Positions 1-7,677 of a stretch of DNA of 64,000 nt are shown piece by piece (position 1 is the stretch's first letter; each line of letters opens with the position of its first letter). Origin of the DNA: Gaiella sp. (GTDB lineage Bacteria; Actinomycetota; Thermoleophilia; Gaiellales; Gaiellaceae); NCBI GenBank assembly GCA_027493885.1, contig JAOSJZ010000001.1:1726622-1790621 (forward strand). The letters are read 5' to 3'. The notes beneath the pieces were generated by a model, which saw nothing but the letters and a program-made list of their open reading frames with translations, was not told the DNA's origin and did not search any database. Made by a program: the position numbers and the translations under genes.

Positions 1-615
1 CGTGTTGCCGAGCTCCTCCATGCGCCCGAGACACCGCCGCTGGAACTCGGCGTCCCCGACCGAGAGCACCTCGTCCACGAGCATGATCTCCGGCTCGAAG
101 TGGGCCGCCACCGCGAACGCGAGGCGGACGTACATGCCGCTCGAGTAGCGCTTCACCGGGGTGTCGATGAACTTCTCGACGCCCGAGAACTCGACGATGT
201 CGTCGAAGCGCTGCTCGATCTCGCGCCGCTTCATGCCGAGGATCGCGCCGTTCAGGTAGACGTTCTCGCGCCCGGTGAGCTCGCCGCTGAACCCCGTCCC
301 GACCTCGAGCAGGCTGCCGACCCGGCCCCGGATCGCGGCACGACCGGCGGTCGGCGTCGCGATCCTGGTGAGGATCTTGAGGAGCGTCGACTTCCCCGCG
401 CCGTTGCGGCCGATGATCCCGAGCACCTGTCCCTCGGGCACGCTGAAGGAGATGTCGTTGAGCGCCCAGATCTCCCGTGCGGGCGAGTGGCGCTCCTTTC
501 GCGTCACGCGCCGTGCGGCATGAACGAGCGTCTCGCGCAGCGTCCCGTACGCCGCCTGGTACTCGCCGAGGCGGTACTTCTTCGAGAGCGAGTCGACCTC
601 GATCGCGACGGGCAT
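1..615 (-). CDS. Polysaccharide ABC exporter, ATP-binding subunit (Wzt/TagH type), partial
   Basis: Cytoplasmic ATPase that powers export of a lipid-linked glycan through the permease encoded just upstream. The 205 N-terminal residues are visible and the gene runs off the window start. Walker A GRNGAGKST is at residues 69-77, the signature is the degenerate YSSGM (157-161) typical of Wzt/TagH rather than LSGGQ, and Walker B IMLVDE is at 177-182. The ATG at 615 shares one base with the permease TGA (617-615), so the two are co-translated. The C-terminal part, where Wzt proteins may carry a glycan-binding domain, is outside the window. The family call is firm; the glycan exported cannot be read from sequence. 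Confidence 0.93.
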   Translation of the reverse strand, partial: MPVAIEVDSLSKKYRLGEYQAAYGTLRETLVHAARRVTRKERHSPAREIWALNDISFSVPEGQVLGIIGRNGAGKSTLLKILTRIATPTAGRAAIRGRVGSLLEVGTGFSGELTGRENVYLNGAILGMKRREIEQRFDDIVEFSGVEKFIDTPVKRYSSGMYVRLAFAVAAHFEPEIMLVDEVLSVGDAEFQRRCLGRMEELGNT

Positions 616-1553
616 CAGATCGTGTCGGCGAAGCGCGGCTCGGAGGAACGGAAGACGGCGAGCCCGGAGACGAAGAGCACGAGCGCGACCCCGACGCCGA
701 CGGCAAGCTGCGCCGGGTCGGGCGGGTTCGCATCGAGCATCGCCCAGCGCCACCCGGCGATCACCGCCGTCATGGGGTTGAGGGCGAGGATCCATTGCCA
801 CTTCTCGGGGATCTGGTCGACGGCGAACATCACGCCCGAGAGGAGGGGGAGCACCTGGAGGAACACCGGGATCATGTAACGCACGTCGCGGTAGCGGACG
901 TTGATCGCGGCGAGCAGGAGCCCGAGGCCGAGCACGGTCACGACCGCGAGCAGGATGAAGAGCGGCGCCGTCGCGGTCTCCCAGCCGCTCGGCCACGTGT
1001 CGTACTTCCAGATCAGGGCGAGCAGCACCGGAAAGCCGATCACGAAGTCGACGAGCGGCACGGAGACGCCGGCCAGGGGCAGCAGGGTCCGCGGGAAGTA
1101 CACCTTCGTGACGAGGGGCAGGTTCGAGAGAAGGCTCATGCTCGAGAGCGTGAGGGCGGACGCGAAGTACTGCATCGGCAGCACGCCCGCGACGACGAGG
1201 CTGGGATACGGCGTCGAGCCGGCCGGGAAGTTCGCGAACTTGCCGAAGACGATCACGTAGACCAGCGCGGTGAAGGCGGGCACGAGGATCGCCCAGGCGA
1301 CGCCGAGGAACGTCTGCTTGTAGCGGACGGAGACGTCGCGCCAGACGAGCGTCCAGAGGAGCTCGCGGTAGTGCCAGAGCTCGCCGACGTCGAGACGAGG
1401 GACCCGGCTGGCCGGGCGAATGACCGTCACGCGGGCCGCTACCTCGAGGTCGGCGACGTCGCGCGGCCCGGGCGAGGGGGAGATCGCGGTCGCCGCATCC
1501 ACGACGTAGGGCGTCGTGCGCTCCTCTTCGAGAGCGGTTTCGGTTCGGCGCAC
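615..1553 (-). CDS. Polysaccharide ABC exporter, permease subunit (Wzm/TagG type, ABC-2)
   Basis: Integral membrane half of the exporter, 312 residues. After a hydrophilic N-terminus of about 75 residues comes the ABC-2 permease pattern with six hydrophobic segments, starting at the motif WRDVSVRYKQTFLGVAWAIL and including a late segment beginning LALNPMTAVIAGWRW, both hallmarks of O-antigen and teichoic acid exporters. The GTG at 1553 is chosen because a TAGCAT hexamer lies exactly six bases upstream, the layout seen at most operon starts here. It precedes the ATPase gene with a one-base overlap. It probably exports the glycan built by the neighbouring glycosyltransferases (inference from context). 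Confidence 0.93.
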   Translation of the reverse strand: MRRTETALEEERTTPYVVDAATAISPSPGPRDVADLEVAARVTVIRPASRVPRLDVGELWHYRELLWTLVWRDVSVRYKQTFLGVAWAILVPAFTALVYVIVFGKFANFPAGSTPYPSLVVAGVLPMQYFASALTLSSMSLLSNLPLVTKVYFPRTLLPLAGVSVPLVDFVIGFPVLLALIWKYDTWPSGWETATAPLFILLAVVTVLGLGLLLAAINVRYRDVRYMIPVFLQVLPLLSGVMFAVDQIPEKWQWILALNPMTAVIAGWRWAMLDANPPDPAQLAVGVGVALVLFVSGLAVFRSSEPRFADTI

Positions 1554-1559
1554 GCCGGG

Positions 1560-1565
1560 ATGCTA
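1560..1565 (-). promoter_or_regulatory. Putative -10 element (TAGCAT), leaderless start of the ABC exporter genes
   Basis: TAGCAT with a 6-nt spacer to GTG 1553. It lies in the 50-bp gap after the upstream gene and matches the window-wide TAnnnT-N6/7-start pattern. No clear -35 hexamer is visible. Confidence 0.55.
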
Positions 1566-1603
1566 GCGGCGGTGGCGGCCCGAGCCGCCCCGGGCACGGG
1601 TGC

Positions 1604-3050
1604 TCAGGGGCCTTGCAGCAGGACGCCGGGTTGCTCGTCCGCGGCGAGCGCGAGGCCGGTCAGCGTCGAGATCGGCACGAACGTCGGTCGCACCGCACGG
1701 TAGAGGACGAGCGTGAACGTCGGCGTCCGTTCGATCTCGACGACGCGAAAGCCCCTCACCGCGCTCGGGGCGGTCACGGTCGGAGGCCGGACGGCGCCCG
1801 CCGAGTAGCCCCCCTCGGTCGCGAGGCCGATCGTCGCGACCTCCCGGACGAGCGCGCCGTCCGGGTCGGGCTCCCGCAGGCCCGGCAGGTAGGGACGCCA
1901 GAGCGTCCGGCTCATGTACGGCGTCACCACGATCGCGCGCGGGACGTCAGCCGGCCGAAGCCGCTCCGCCGCGCCGCGCCAGTCCGTACGGCCGTACGTC
2001 GCGTCGAGCGCAGGGGGCGAGCGCGACCGCCGCCGAGAGGACGCAGAGGACGCCCGCCGCCGCGAGGCCGAGACGCCCGGTCGCATAGCCGGCGCCGAGG
2101 CAAACGGCGGCGGGCACGGCCGCCGCAATCGTGTTCCGCGCGACGAGGAAGTCGATCCTTGCCACCGCGAGCGCGGCCGGGACGAGGAGCGCGGCGAGAG
2201 CGAGCGAGCCGGCGGCGAGGGCTCCCCGGCGTTCGGCGGGAGCGAGACGTGCGACGAGCACGATCCCGGCGAGGACGAGCAGCGCCGCGACGGCGGTGCC
2301 GGGCGCCTCGGCCGGGAAGCTGTAGCCGACCACGAGGTTCTTCGGGATCCCGGCGATCCGCGCGGCGAGCGAGGAGCCAGCGACAGCCTCGCCGTTTCCC
2401 CGTTGTGCGAGGACGAGCGGCACGTGGGCGAGCGTCACGGCGGCGGGCACGAGCGACGCGACGACGGCCCGACTCCGCGGACGGAGACGAGCGAGCAGCC
2501 AGACCGCTTCCGCCACGACGAGGAAGACCGCGAAGTAGTGGGTCGCGATGGCGAGCCCCGCGACGGCGGCCCACGCGGCGAGCGACAGGCCGCCGCCCCG
2601 CAGCGCGTGACCGAACGCAAGCACCGAGCCGGCGCCGAGCAGCGCCAGCAGGGCGTACGAGCGTGCCTCCTGCGAGTACCAGACGAGAAACGGGTTCGCG
2701 GCCACGAGCGCGGCGGCGACGAGGCCGGCACGGCGCGAGACCAGCACGGCGCCGGCGCCGAAGGCGATCGGAATGGTGGCGGTGCCCGCCACCGCCGAGA
2801 GCGAGCGGAGACCGACCTCGCCGAGCCCAGCGATCGATCCCCAGGCCCAGGCGACGACGTAGTAGAGAAACGGCGTCGCCTCCGTGCGGGGAATCTCGCG
2901 GAGGACGTCACCGAGACCCCGGTCGAGGAGCGACACGGTGACGAGCTCGTCGAGCCAGTAGCTCTGGCGGTCGAGCGTCAAGAGACGGAGCGCCGCCCCG
3001 ACGACGGTGAGGAGGACGAGCGGCAGAAGCGGCGCTGCCGACCGTCTCAC
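1604..3050 (-). CDS. GT39/ArnT-like membrane glycosyltransferase (frameshifted as sequenced)
   Basis: Polytopic GT-C enzyme of about 481 residues that would transfer a sugar from a polyprenyl-phosphate donor on the outer face of the membrane. The first loop has the acidic pair in SYWLDELVT expected for the GT39 catalytic site, and NPFLVWYSQEARSYAL is a typical ArnT-family segment, followed by repeated hydrophobic helices. GTG 3050 overlaps the upstream TGA in a GTGA. The reading frame breaks at a run of five G (2013-2017): dropping one base joins ...VALAP to ALDATYGRTDW... and restores a normal C-terminal soluble tail that ends at 1604. This is probably a sequencing indel rather than a real lesion. 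The substrate is unknown. Confidence 0.8.
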
Positions 3051-4639
3051 GTCGGCACCGGCCGCTCCCTGCTCCGCTCGCCCGCGAGCGCACCGAGCGC
3101 GGTCACGATGAACAGCGGGTAGAGCGGCAGCGAGAACTCGGGTGCGATCCCCTGCGAGGCGGCGTGGATTCCGAGCACCGCGGCCGCCGACGCCCAGAGA
3201 GCCACGATCGTCCTCCAGCCGCGCGGCCTGCGCCAGACGAGCGCGACCACGCCGACCGCGAGCCAGAGCGGCGGCCGGGGGAAGCGCGGCGTGATCCGGT
3301 CGAGGATCTCGGTGACCCACGCCTCGCCGGTCCGTGACGGGAGCTCGGCGTCCCAGGCGCGGACCTGCGAGACGACCTCGCGGTAGCGCCGCTGGACGGC
3401 CGGGTCGTGGAAGACGAGCGCGGGGTCGCGGAGCGTGCAGGAGTCGATGTAGTCCGACGCGCACCAGACGAACCCGTACGGGACGGCGTCGAGGAGGATC
3501 GTCGCCTGCGGGTTCGGCAGCACGACGCCGTCGCTCGTGAACGTGGCTCGAGGCGGCGCCGGCGCCGTCTGGGCCCGCGGCGCGACCCCCTCTCGGATGG
3601 GGGCCTGCACGAGGAAGTCCCAGGACACGTCGGCGACGCCACGCAGGTACGTCCCGGGGTGCTCGCGGATCGCCTCGAGGGCGGAGTCGAAGATCACGCC
3701 GTAGTTGCTGTCGCGTCCGAAGTACCGGTCGGACAGCGCGATCAGCCTCACCGTCTCGTAGTTCGAGCCGTTCGCGAGATACGCGTCGAGCGAGACGTCG
3801 AGCTTCTCGAACGGCTCCTCGGTGAGGACGTGGTCCTCGATCAAGCCCGCGAGCCGGCGCGAGGCGGGGCCGTTCTCGGGCGCAACCGTCCGGTCGGCGA
3901 GCCACACGCGCAGGAACGGCACCCACGCGCGGCCGCCGCGGGTAACCGTGTAGTCGTCGTACCGGACGCCGTTGTGCAGAGCCCAGCCCGCGAGCGGCAA
4001 CGCGGCCGCCGCGAAGCAGGCGGCGACCCAGGTGAGGCGCCGGCGCCAGGGGGCCGCGGCCAGGAGCGGCACGAGCACCGCGGGCAGCAGGATCTGGTTC
4101 GCCGGCCGGATCAGCGCCAGCACCGCGATCCCGGCACCGAGCAGGACGAAGCCCCGGGTCGTCGGCCGCCGCAGCGCCCTGGCGAGGACGAGCGCCCACA
4201 CGGCCAGCCCGGTCGCGAACACGGCGTCGCTCGAGGCCTGGTGGTACAGCGTCGCCCAGGCGGGGTACACGAGGAGGAGCACGGCCGCTGCGAGTCCGGG
4301 AACGCGACCGAAGGTGAGCGCGGTCGCGCTCCAGGCGACGACGGACACGGCGAACAGCACGCTGAAGAAGATCTCGAGCGCGAGGCTGCCACCGACGGCC
4401 ATCGGCAGCCCGACGGCGAGCGGCGTGAGCGGCGCCCGGAAGAGCTGCACCTGCGAGAGCGGCGGCTCCGAGTCGAGCAGCTGCAGGTAATAGACGAGGT
4501 AGTCCCAGGTGTCGCGCCCCTTGGCCATCGGCCAGCCGAGCGCCTGGAGCCAGAAGACGGCGAGCGCGAGCGCGAAGAGGACGGCGGCGGCGCGCCGGGT
4601 CGGGACGAAGGCCAGGAGCCGCGCCATGTACCCGCTCAC
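3047..4639 (-). CDS. GT-C membrane glycosyltransferase (PMT/GT39-like)
   Basis: Intact 530-residue polytopic protein. It opens with a hydrophobic helix (AAAVLFALALAVFWLQALGW), then a loop with GRDTWDYLVYYLQ, multiple membrane segments and a soluble region of about 200 residues (roughly 230-430) before the last helices. This is the general plan of dolichyl/polyprenyl-phosphate-sugar dependent transferases. It resembles the protein encoded at 17991-19592 (same TWDYL/DLARYL loop position and late RPPLWL or RPFMWL segment), so the two are paralogs. GTG 4639 overlaps the previous stop in a GTGA and the end overlaps the next gene in the same way. A donor and acceptor cannot be named. Confidence 0.8.
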   Translation of the reverse strand: MSGYMARLLAFVPTRRAAAVLFALALAVFWLQALGWPMAKGRDTWDYLVYYLQLLDSEPPLSQVQLFRAPLTPLAVGLPMAVGGSLALEIFFSVLFAVSVVAWSATALTFGRVPGLAAAVLLLVYPAWATLYHQASSDAVFATGLAVWALVLARALRRPTTRGFVLLGAGIAVLALIRPANQILLPAVLVPLLAAAPWRRRLTWVAACFAAAALPLAGWALHNGVRYDDYTVTRGGRAWVPFLRVWLADRTVAPENGPASRRLAGLIEDHVLTEEPFEKLDVSLDAYLANGSNYETVRLIALSDRYFGRDSNYGVIFDSALEAIREHPGTYLRGVADVSWDFLVQAPIREGVAPRAQTAPAPPRATFTSDGVVLPNPQATILLDAVPYGFVWCASDYIDSCTLRDPALVFHDPAVQRRYREVVSQVRAWDAELPSRTGEAWVTEILDRITPRFPRPPLWLAVGVVALVWRRPRGWRTIVALWASAAAVLGIHAASQGIAPEFSLPLYPLFIVTALGALAGERSRERPVPT

Positions 4640-5673
4640 GGGCGCAGGCTCCCGGCGAGGCGGCGCGCGTCCGCGACGGGGCTCCGCTCGAGCCGGGCGA
4701 GCCGCGCTTCCAGCTCGTCGAGCCGGGCGCCGAAGAACGCGCCGAGGTCGGCCTCGCCGAGCGCCGCATATTCGGCGGCGAAGAGCGCGGCGTCCGCGAC
4801 GGGCGAGCGTGGCTTCGGATCCGCGGGGCTCGCGCCGGCTCTCGCCCCGAATCCAAGCCGGCGCAGCGTGTCCCGCAGCCGTGTGTCCACGGCGTAGGTG
4901 CCGTCGGCGAGCCCGCGTTCGAGCGCCTCGTCGTCCACGACGAGCGGCGCGTAGAACCCGTCGAGCTCTCCCGCGCGGTAGGCCTCGTAAGCCTCGGCCA
5001 TGTGGCCCGGGATCCCCTTCTCCGCGTTCCGCTCGAGCGCGACGAACTGCGTCACGTACTTCCGCCGGCAGTGCTCGTACGAGCGGACCGGGAAATGGAG
5101 GATCTCGATCGGGTACCACCCACGCAGCGCGACGAGGCCGTCTGCCAGGGCCTCGTGATTGCCACGCCCGATGCGCACGTCGGGCCGCGCGCGATGCGCG
5201 GACTTGAAGTGCGTGCTGAGCGGATGCGGGTGAAAGCTCGGCGTGCAGAGCCGTACCGTCATCCGCTCTGCGAAGAAGCGCTCGTCGTCGGGTCGCGGGA
5301 CGAAGTTCCGCCAGGCGCCGCGCACCGCCCCGAACCGGTCGGGCACGGCGCCGAGCAGGTCCTTGAGGCTCGCGCCGCGCGCGTGCCAGAACTCGTCTGC
5401 GTCGGTGTTGATCACCCAATCCGCCCCGAGCTCGGTCGCGGCCAGCCGCGCCATCCGGGTGACCCACTCCGTCTGGCGGAGGTCGTCACCCGGCTCGCGG
5501 ATCAGGTGGAGCACGCCCTCGCGCGCGTAGCGCTCGAGGATCTCGGTGGTCGAATCCTCGGAGCGGTTGTCGGTCGCGACCACGACGTCGACACCCGCGT
5601 GCAGGTGATACGCGATCTGGGCATCGACGATGTCTGCCTCGTCGCGAACGAGGAGGGTCATGGCGAGCTTCAT
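4636..5673 (-). CDS. GT2-family glycosyltransferase (DADEFW subfamily), paralog of the 7678-11936 array
   Basis: Soluble 345-residue GT-A transferase. An N-terminal KLAMTLLVRDEADIVDAQ leads into ATDNRSEDSTTEILERYA and the metal-binding DxD as NTDADEFWHARG (about residue 95), followed by FAERMTVR, GNHEAL and LRGWYPIEILHFPVRS, all shared with the four tandem genes at 7678-11936. This matches the Glyco_tranf_2_4 type of GT2 that often occurs in capsule and O-antigen loci. ATG 5673 overlaps the PIG-L stop (ATGA) and the stop overlaps the next GTG, so it sits inside a tightly coupled operon. The sugar donor is unknown. Confidence 0.85.
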   Translation of the reverse strand: MKLAMTLLVRDEADIVDAQIAYHLHAGVDVVVATDNRSEDSTTEILERYAREGVLHLIREPGDDLRQTEWVTRMARLAATELGADWVINTDADEFWHARGASLKDLLGAVPDRFGAVRGAWRNFVPRPDDERFFAERMTVRLCTPSFHPHPLSTHFKSAHRARPDVRIGRGNHEALADGLVALRGWYPIEILHFPVRSYEHCRRKYVTQFVALERNAEKGIPGHMAEAYEAYRAGELDGFYAPLVVDDEALERGLADGTYAVDTRLRDTLRRLGFGARAGASPADPKPRSPVADAALFAAEYAALGEADLGAFFGARLDELEARLARLERSPVADARRLAGSLRP

Positions 5674-6402
5674 GCCGGCGGCGAAGGGTAGCCCTGCGCC
5701 CAGCCGATCCATTCGGCAGCGACGGCATACCGATGCGGGCCGCGCCGCAGGCTCCGACGCATCCCGAGGAGCGGTAGCTGGGAGCGGTAGCAGCGGATCG
5801 CGCGCCATTTCGCGATCCGGTCGCGGAGCCCGAGTGGGAGCGGCTCGAACGCCGCCTGCCCGAAGAGCTGTGTGAGCCATGCGTGCACATGCGGCCGCTC
5901 TCCCACGCGGCGTGTGTAGGGCTGCTCGCCGTAGAGCCCCATCCCACCCGCGCCGCGGCTGGTGTCCGACTTCAAGTCGGACACCAGCCGCCGCACGAGC
6001 CAGCTGTGATCGGGGTGGCTGAGCGGAAACCCCGGCAGGAGCACGAGGTCCGCGCCCTCCACGGCCTCTGCGACCGCTCGGCGCACCTCGCGGTCGTCGC
6101 CGTGGCGCTCGTAGTCGACGGCTCCCGAACGGGAGCCACCTCGGAGTCACGCCGAGCACGGCCGACGCGGCCGCGTCCTCGGCGCGTCGCGCCTGCGCGG
6201 CCTCGCCCTCCGTCCGAAAGCCCGCACGCCGGTCCCAACCGCCGCTCGGGGCCACGGAGCCCGGGTCGAGTGCGAGCACCGTGAGCAACTCGACACGAGC
6301 GCCGCCGCGCACCCACCGCGACATGGATGCGCCCAACGAAAGCACGCCGTCGTCGGAGTGCGGCGAGACGACGACGATCCGCTGTCCTCGAGACCCGGCC
6401 AT
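5670..6402 (-). CDS. PIG-L/LmbE-family N-deacetylase (frameshifted; carries an in-frame palindromic insert)
   Basis: Zinc-dependent de-N-acetylase of amino-sugar or related substrates, about 243 residues. The zinc motif is PHSDD (residues 14-18; usually PHPDD) and the third ligand is in LSHPDH. The frame breaks near a CCC at 6124-6126; removing one base joins RWLPFG to AVDYERHGDDREV. Between LVRRLV and GMGLYGEQPY the coding sequence is interrupted, in frame, by a perfect 37-base palindrome (5955-5991) that adds about a dozen residues including VSDLKSDTS; relatives normally run straight from one conserved block to the other. ATG 6402 is the first gene of the operon down to 1604. Deacetylation of a glycan precursor is the likely role. 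Confidence 0.8.
5955..5991. repeat. Perfect 37-bp palindrome inside the PIG-L coding sequence
   Basis: Two 18-base arms (reading GTGTCCGACTT towards the centre) around a single base. It is read through in frame and encodes RLVSDLKSDTSR. The GGTGTC-GAC core is shared with the intergenic palindromes at 26228, 26396, 52313 and 52403, and the half AAGTCGGACAC recurs at 53572-53582. It looks like a mobile or amplified palindromic element that entered a gene without destroying it. Confidence 0.75.
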
Positions 6403-6407
6403 GCCCG

Positions 6408-6413
6408 ACTATC
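6408..6413 (-). promoter_or_regulatory. Putative -10 element (GATAGT) of the PIG-L operon
   Basis: GATAGT with a 5-nt spacer to ATG 6402. It overlaps the TATCAT hexamer used on the opposite strand by the methyltransferase gene, so the two promoters would share the same DNA. It is a weaker match than most because the first base is G. Confidence 0.35.
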
Positions 6414-6415
6414 AT
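6410..6415 (+). promoter_or_regulatory. Putative -10 element (TATCAT) of the methyltransferase gene
   Basis: TATCAT with a 7-nt spacer to TTG 6423. It supports that start codon over the later GTGs. Confidence 0.5.
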
Positions 6416-6422
6416 CGCCGCC

Positions 6423-7161
6423 TTGACCGGCTGGCGACGATACGTGCCTGCGTCCGTGCGCGCCCGCCTCAGTCCGCTGCGCGCCGCCTACGTCGACCGG
6501 CGCCGGCGGCGCCCCCCGGCGCTCGGCGACCTCCGCCGCGTGACGCCGATCGACCCGAACTGGGGCTTCGAGCGAGGCACCCCCGATCGACCGCGTCTAC
6601 GTCGAGGAGTTCGTCGGCTCGCACGCAGCAGACATCCGAGGGCGGGTGCTCGAGATCGCCGCGCCCGACTACACGACCCGCTTCGGCCGCGGCGTCGAGC
6701 GGGTCGACATCCTGATGGCGACCGAGGGTAATCCGCAGGCGACGATCGTCGGCGACCTCACCGACGCGCCGCAGATCCGAGGCGACGCGTTCGACTGCGC
6801 GATCGTCACCCAGACGCTCCAGTTCGTCTATGACGTCCGCGCCGCGCTCGCGACGATCCACCGCATCCTCGCGCCGGGCGGGGTGCTGCTCGCGACCGTG
6901 CCCGGGATCACGAAGCTCTCGCCGCCCGAGGACGAGCAGTACGGGGAGTGGTGGCACTACACCGCCCGCTCCGCGCGACGGCTCGCGGAGGAGGCGTTCG
7001 GGGAGGGAAACGTCGAGGCGCGCTCGTTCGGGAACGTGTTGAGCGCGACGGGGTTCCTCTACGGCCTCGCTGCATCCGACCTGAAGCCCGAGGAGCTCGC
7101 CGCGCACGACCGCCTCTACGAGGTGATCGTGGGCCTACGGGCCGTGAAGCAGACGGGTTAG
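6423..7161 (+). CDS. SAM-dependent class I methyltransferase (frameshifted as sequenced)
   Basis: Small methyltransferase of about 245 residues. The core runs from RGRVLEIAAPDYTTRF (motif I region, with an unusual EIAAPDY in place of the normal glycine-rich EIGxG) through GDLTD and FDCAIVTQTLQFVYD (motif IV region) to APGGVLLATVPGITKL (motif V region). It resembles methyltransferases that sit beside glycosyltransferases. A run of five C at 6580-6584 carries one base too many: the N-terminal frame reads PNWGFERGTP and the rest IDRVYVEEFVGS. TTG 6423 is preferred because a TATCAT lies seven bases upstream; GTG 6444 or 6456 are alternatives. It is transcribed divergently from the PIG-L operon, with only 20 bp between the start codons. 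The substrate is unknown. Confidence 0.75.
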
Positions 7162-7184
7162 TCGGATCGGTCGGGACGAGGCGC

Positions 7185-7457
7185 TCAGCGCGGCGGCGTC
7201 GCGTGGGCAAGATTCGCCCGCACCTCGGCGTAGAGTGGCTCGGGAGCCATGTCGATCCCGTTGGGCCACGTGATCGTGCCAGCGGCGGTGTCCACGGCAA
7301 CGCGCCGGAAGTACGCGGGGTCGCGCAGCGGTTCGAACACGCCCCGCCACGTGCGCCCCGAGAAGTCCACGTCGCCAACGGTTCCATCCTCGAAGGTGAG
7401 GCGCAGACGGTAGTCATCGATCACGTCGACGCCGGTGATGTCCACTAACGGCTCCAT
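7185..7457 (-). CDS. DUF2442 protein, partner of a DUF4160 gene
   Basis: 90-residue protein with the DUF2442 core: VDVIDDYRLRLTFEDGTVGD, then W.GVFEPLRDP..F..V.VD...GTI.WPNG.D.APE.LY. Genes of this family are commonly paired with DUF4160 genes, and the pair has been proposed to be toxin-antitoxin-like; that is family-level inference, not shown here. The start overlaps the DUF4160 gene. AGGAGG directly abuts ATG 7457 with no spacer and lies 12 bases before an in-frame GTG at 7445, so the true start is uncertain. The DUF4160 stop (TAG 7447-7445) overlaps that GTG by one base. Confidence 0.8.
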   Translation of the reverse strand: MEPLVDITGVDVIDDYRLRLTFEDGTVGDVDFSGRTWRGVFEPLRDPAYFRRVAVDTAAGTITWPNGIDMAPEPLYAEVRANLAHATPPR

Positions 7458-7606
7458 CCTCCTGATGTTACGGCGATGATCTCTCCGGAGAAGCTCACCG
7501 AGACGGCCTGACCCGCATACCGGACATGGAAGTGCGGCCGTGCGTGTGCGCCCTCGTTCCAGTACATCCAGATGCCGATCCCGTAGAAGAAGCTGATCCG
7601 CGGTAT
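7445..7606 (-). CDS. DUF4160 protein with an ATA at the start position
   Basis: 53 codons reading PRISFFYGIGIWMYWNEG, then HARPHFHVRY and SFSGEIIAVTSGG, which is the DUF4160 signature (the His-rich ARPHFHV block is diagnostic). Family members start MPRIS; here the codon in the Met position is ATA, with an in-frame TAG four codons upstream (7618-7616) and no ATG or GTG between. A TAGCGT hexamer lies exactly six bases before the ATA, as at other leaderless starts in this window, so translation probably begins at this codon or at an ATG misread as ATA. It overlaps the DUF2442 gene. It was too short and start-less to appear as an ordinary ORF. Confidence 0.7.
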   Translation of the reverse strand: MPRISFFYGIGIWMYWNEGAHARPHFHVRYAGQAVSVSFSGEIIAVTSGGWSR

Positions 7607-7612
7607 CCCGAT

Positions 7613-7618
7613 ACGCTA
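7613..7618 (-). promoter_or_regulatory. Putative -10 element (TAGCGT) of the DUF4160/DUF2442 pair
   Basis: TAGCGT with a 6-nt spacer to the ATA codon at 7606 that stands where DUF4160 proteins have their initiator Met. This is independent support that the gene starts there. Confidence 0.5.
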
Positions 7619-7677
7619 GGGCCACGACCAACTCGGCGGAATCGCCCGAGACGGAACCTGCGCCGCAACGACCCCCG

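Noticed and set aside
1947..4856. Apparent 969-residue protein spanning two genes
   Set aside because: It is the sum of a shadow frame and the first part of the GT39 gene; the individual genes with 4-nt overlaps explain the region.
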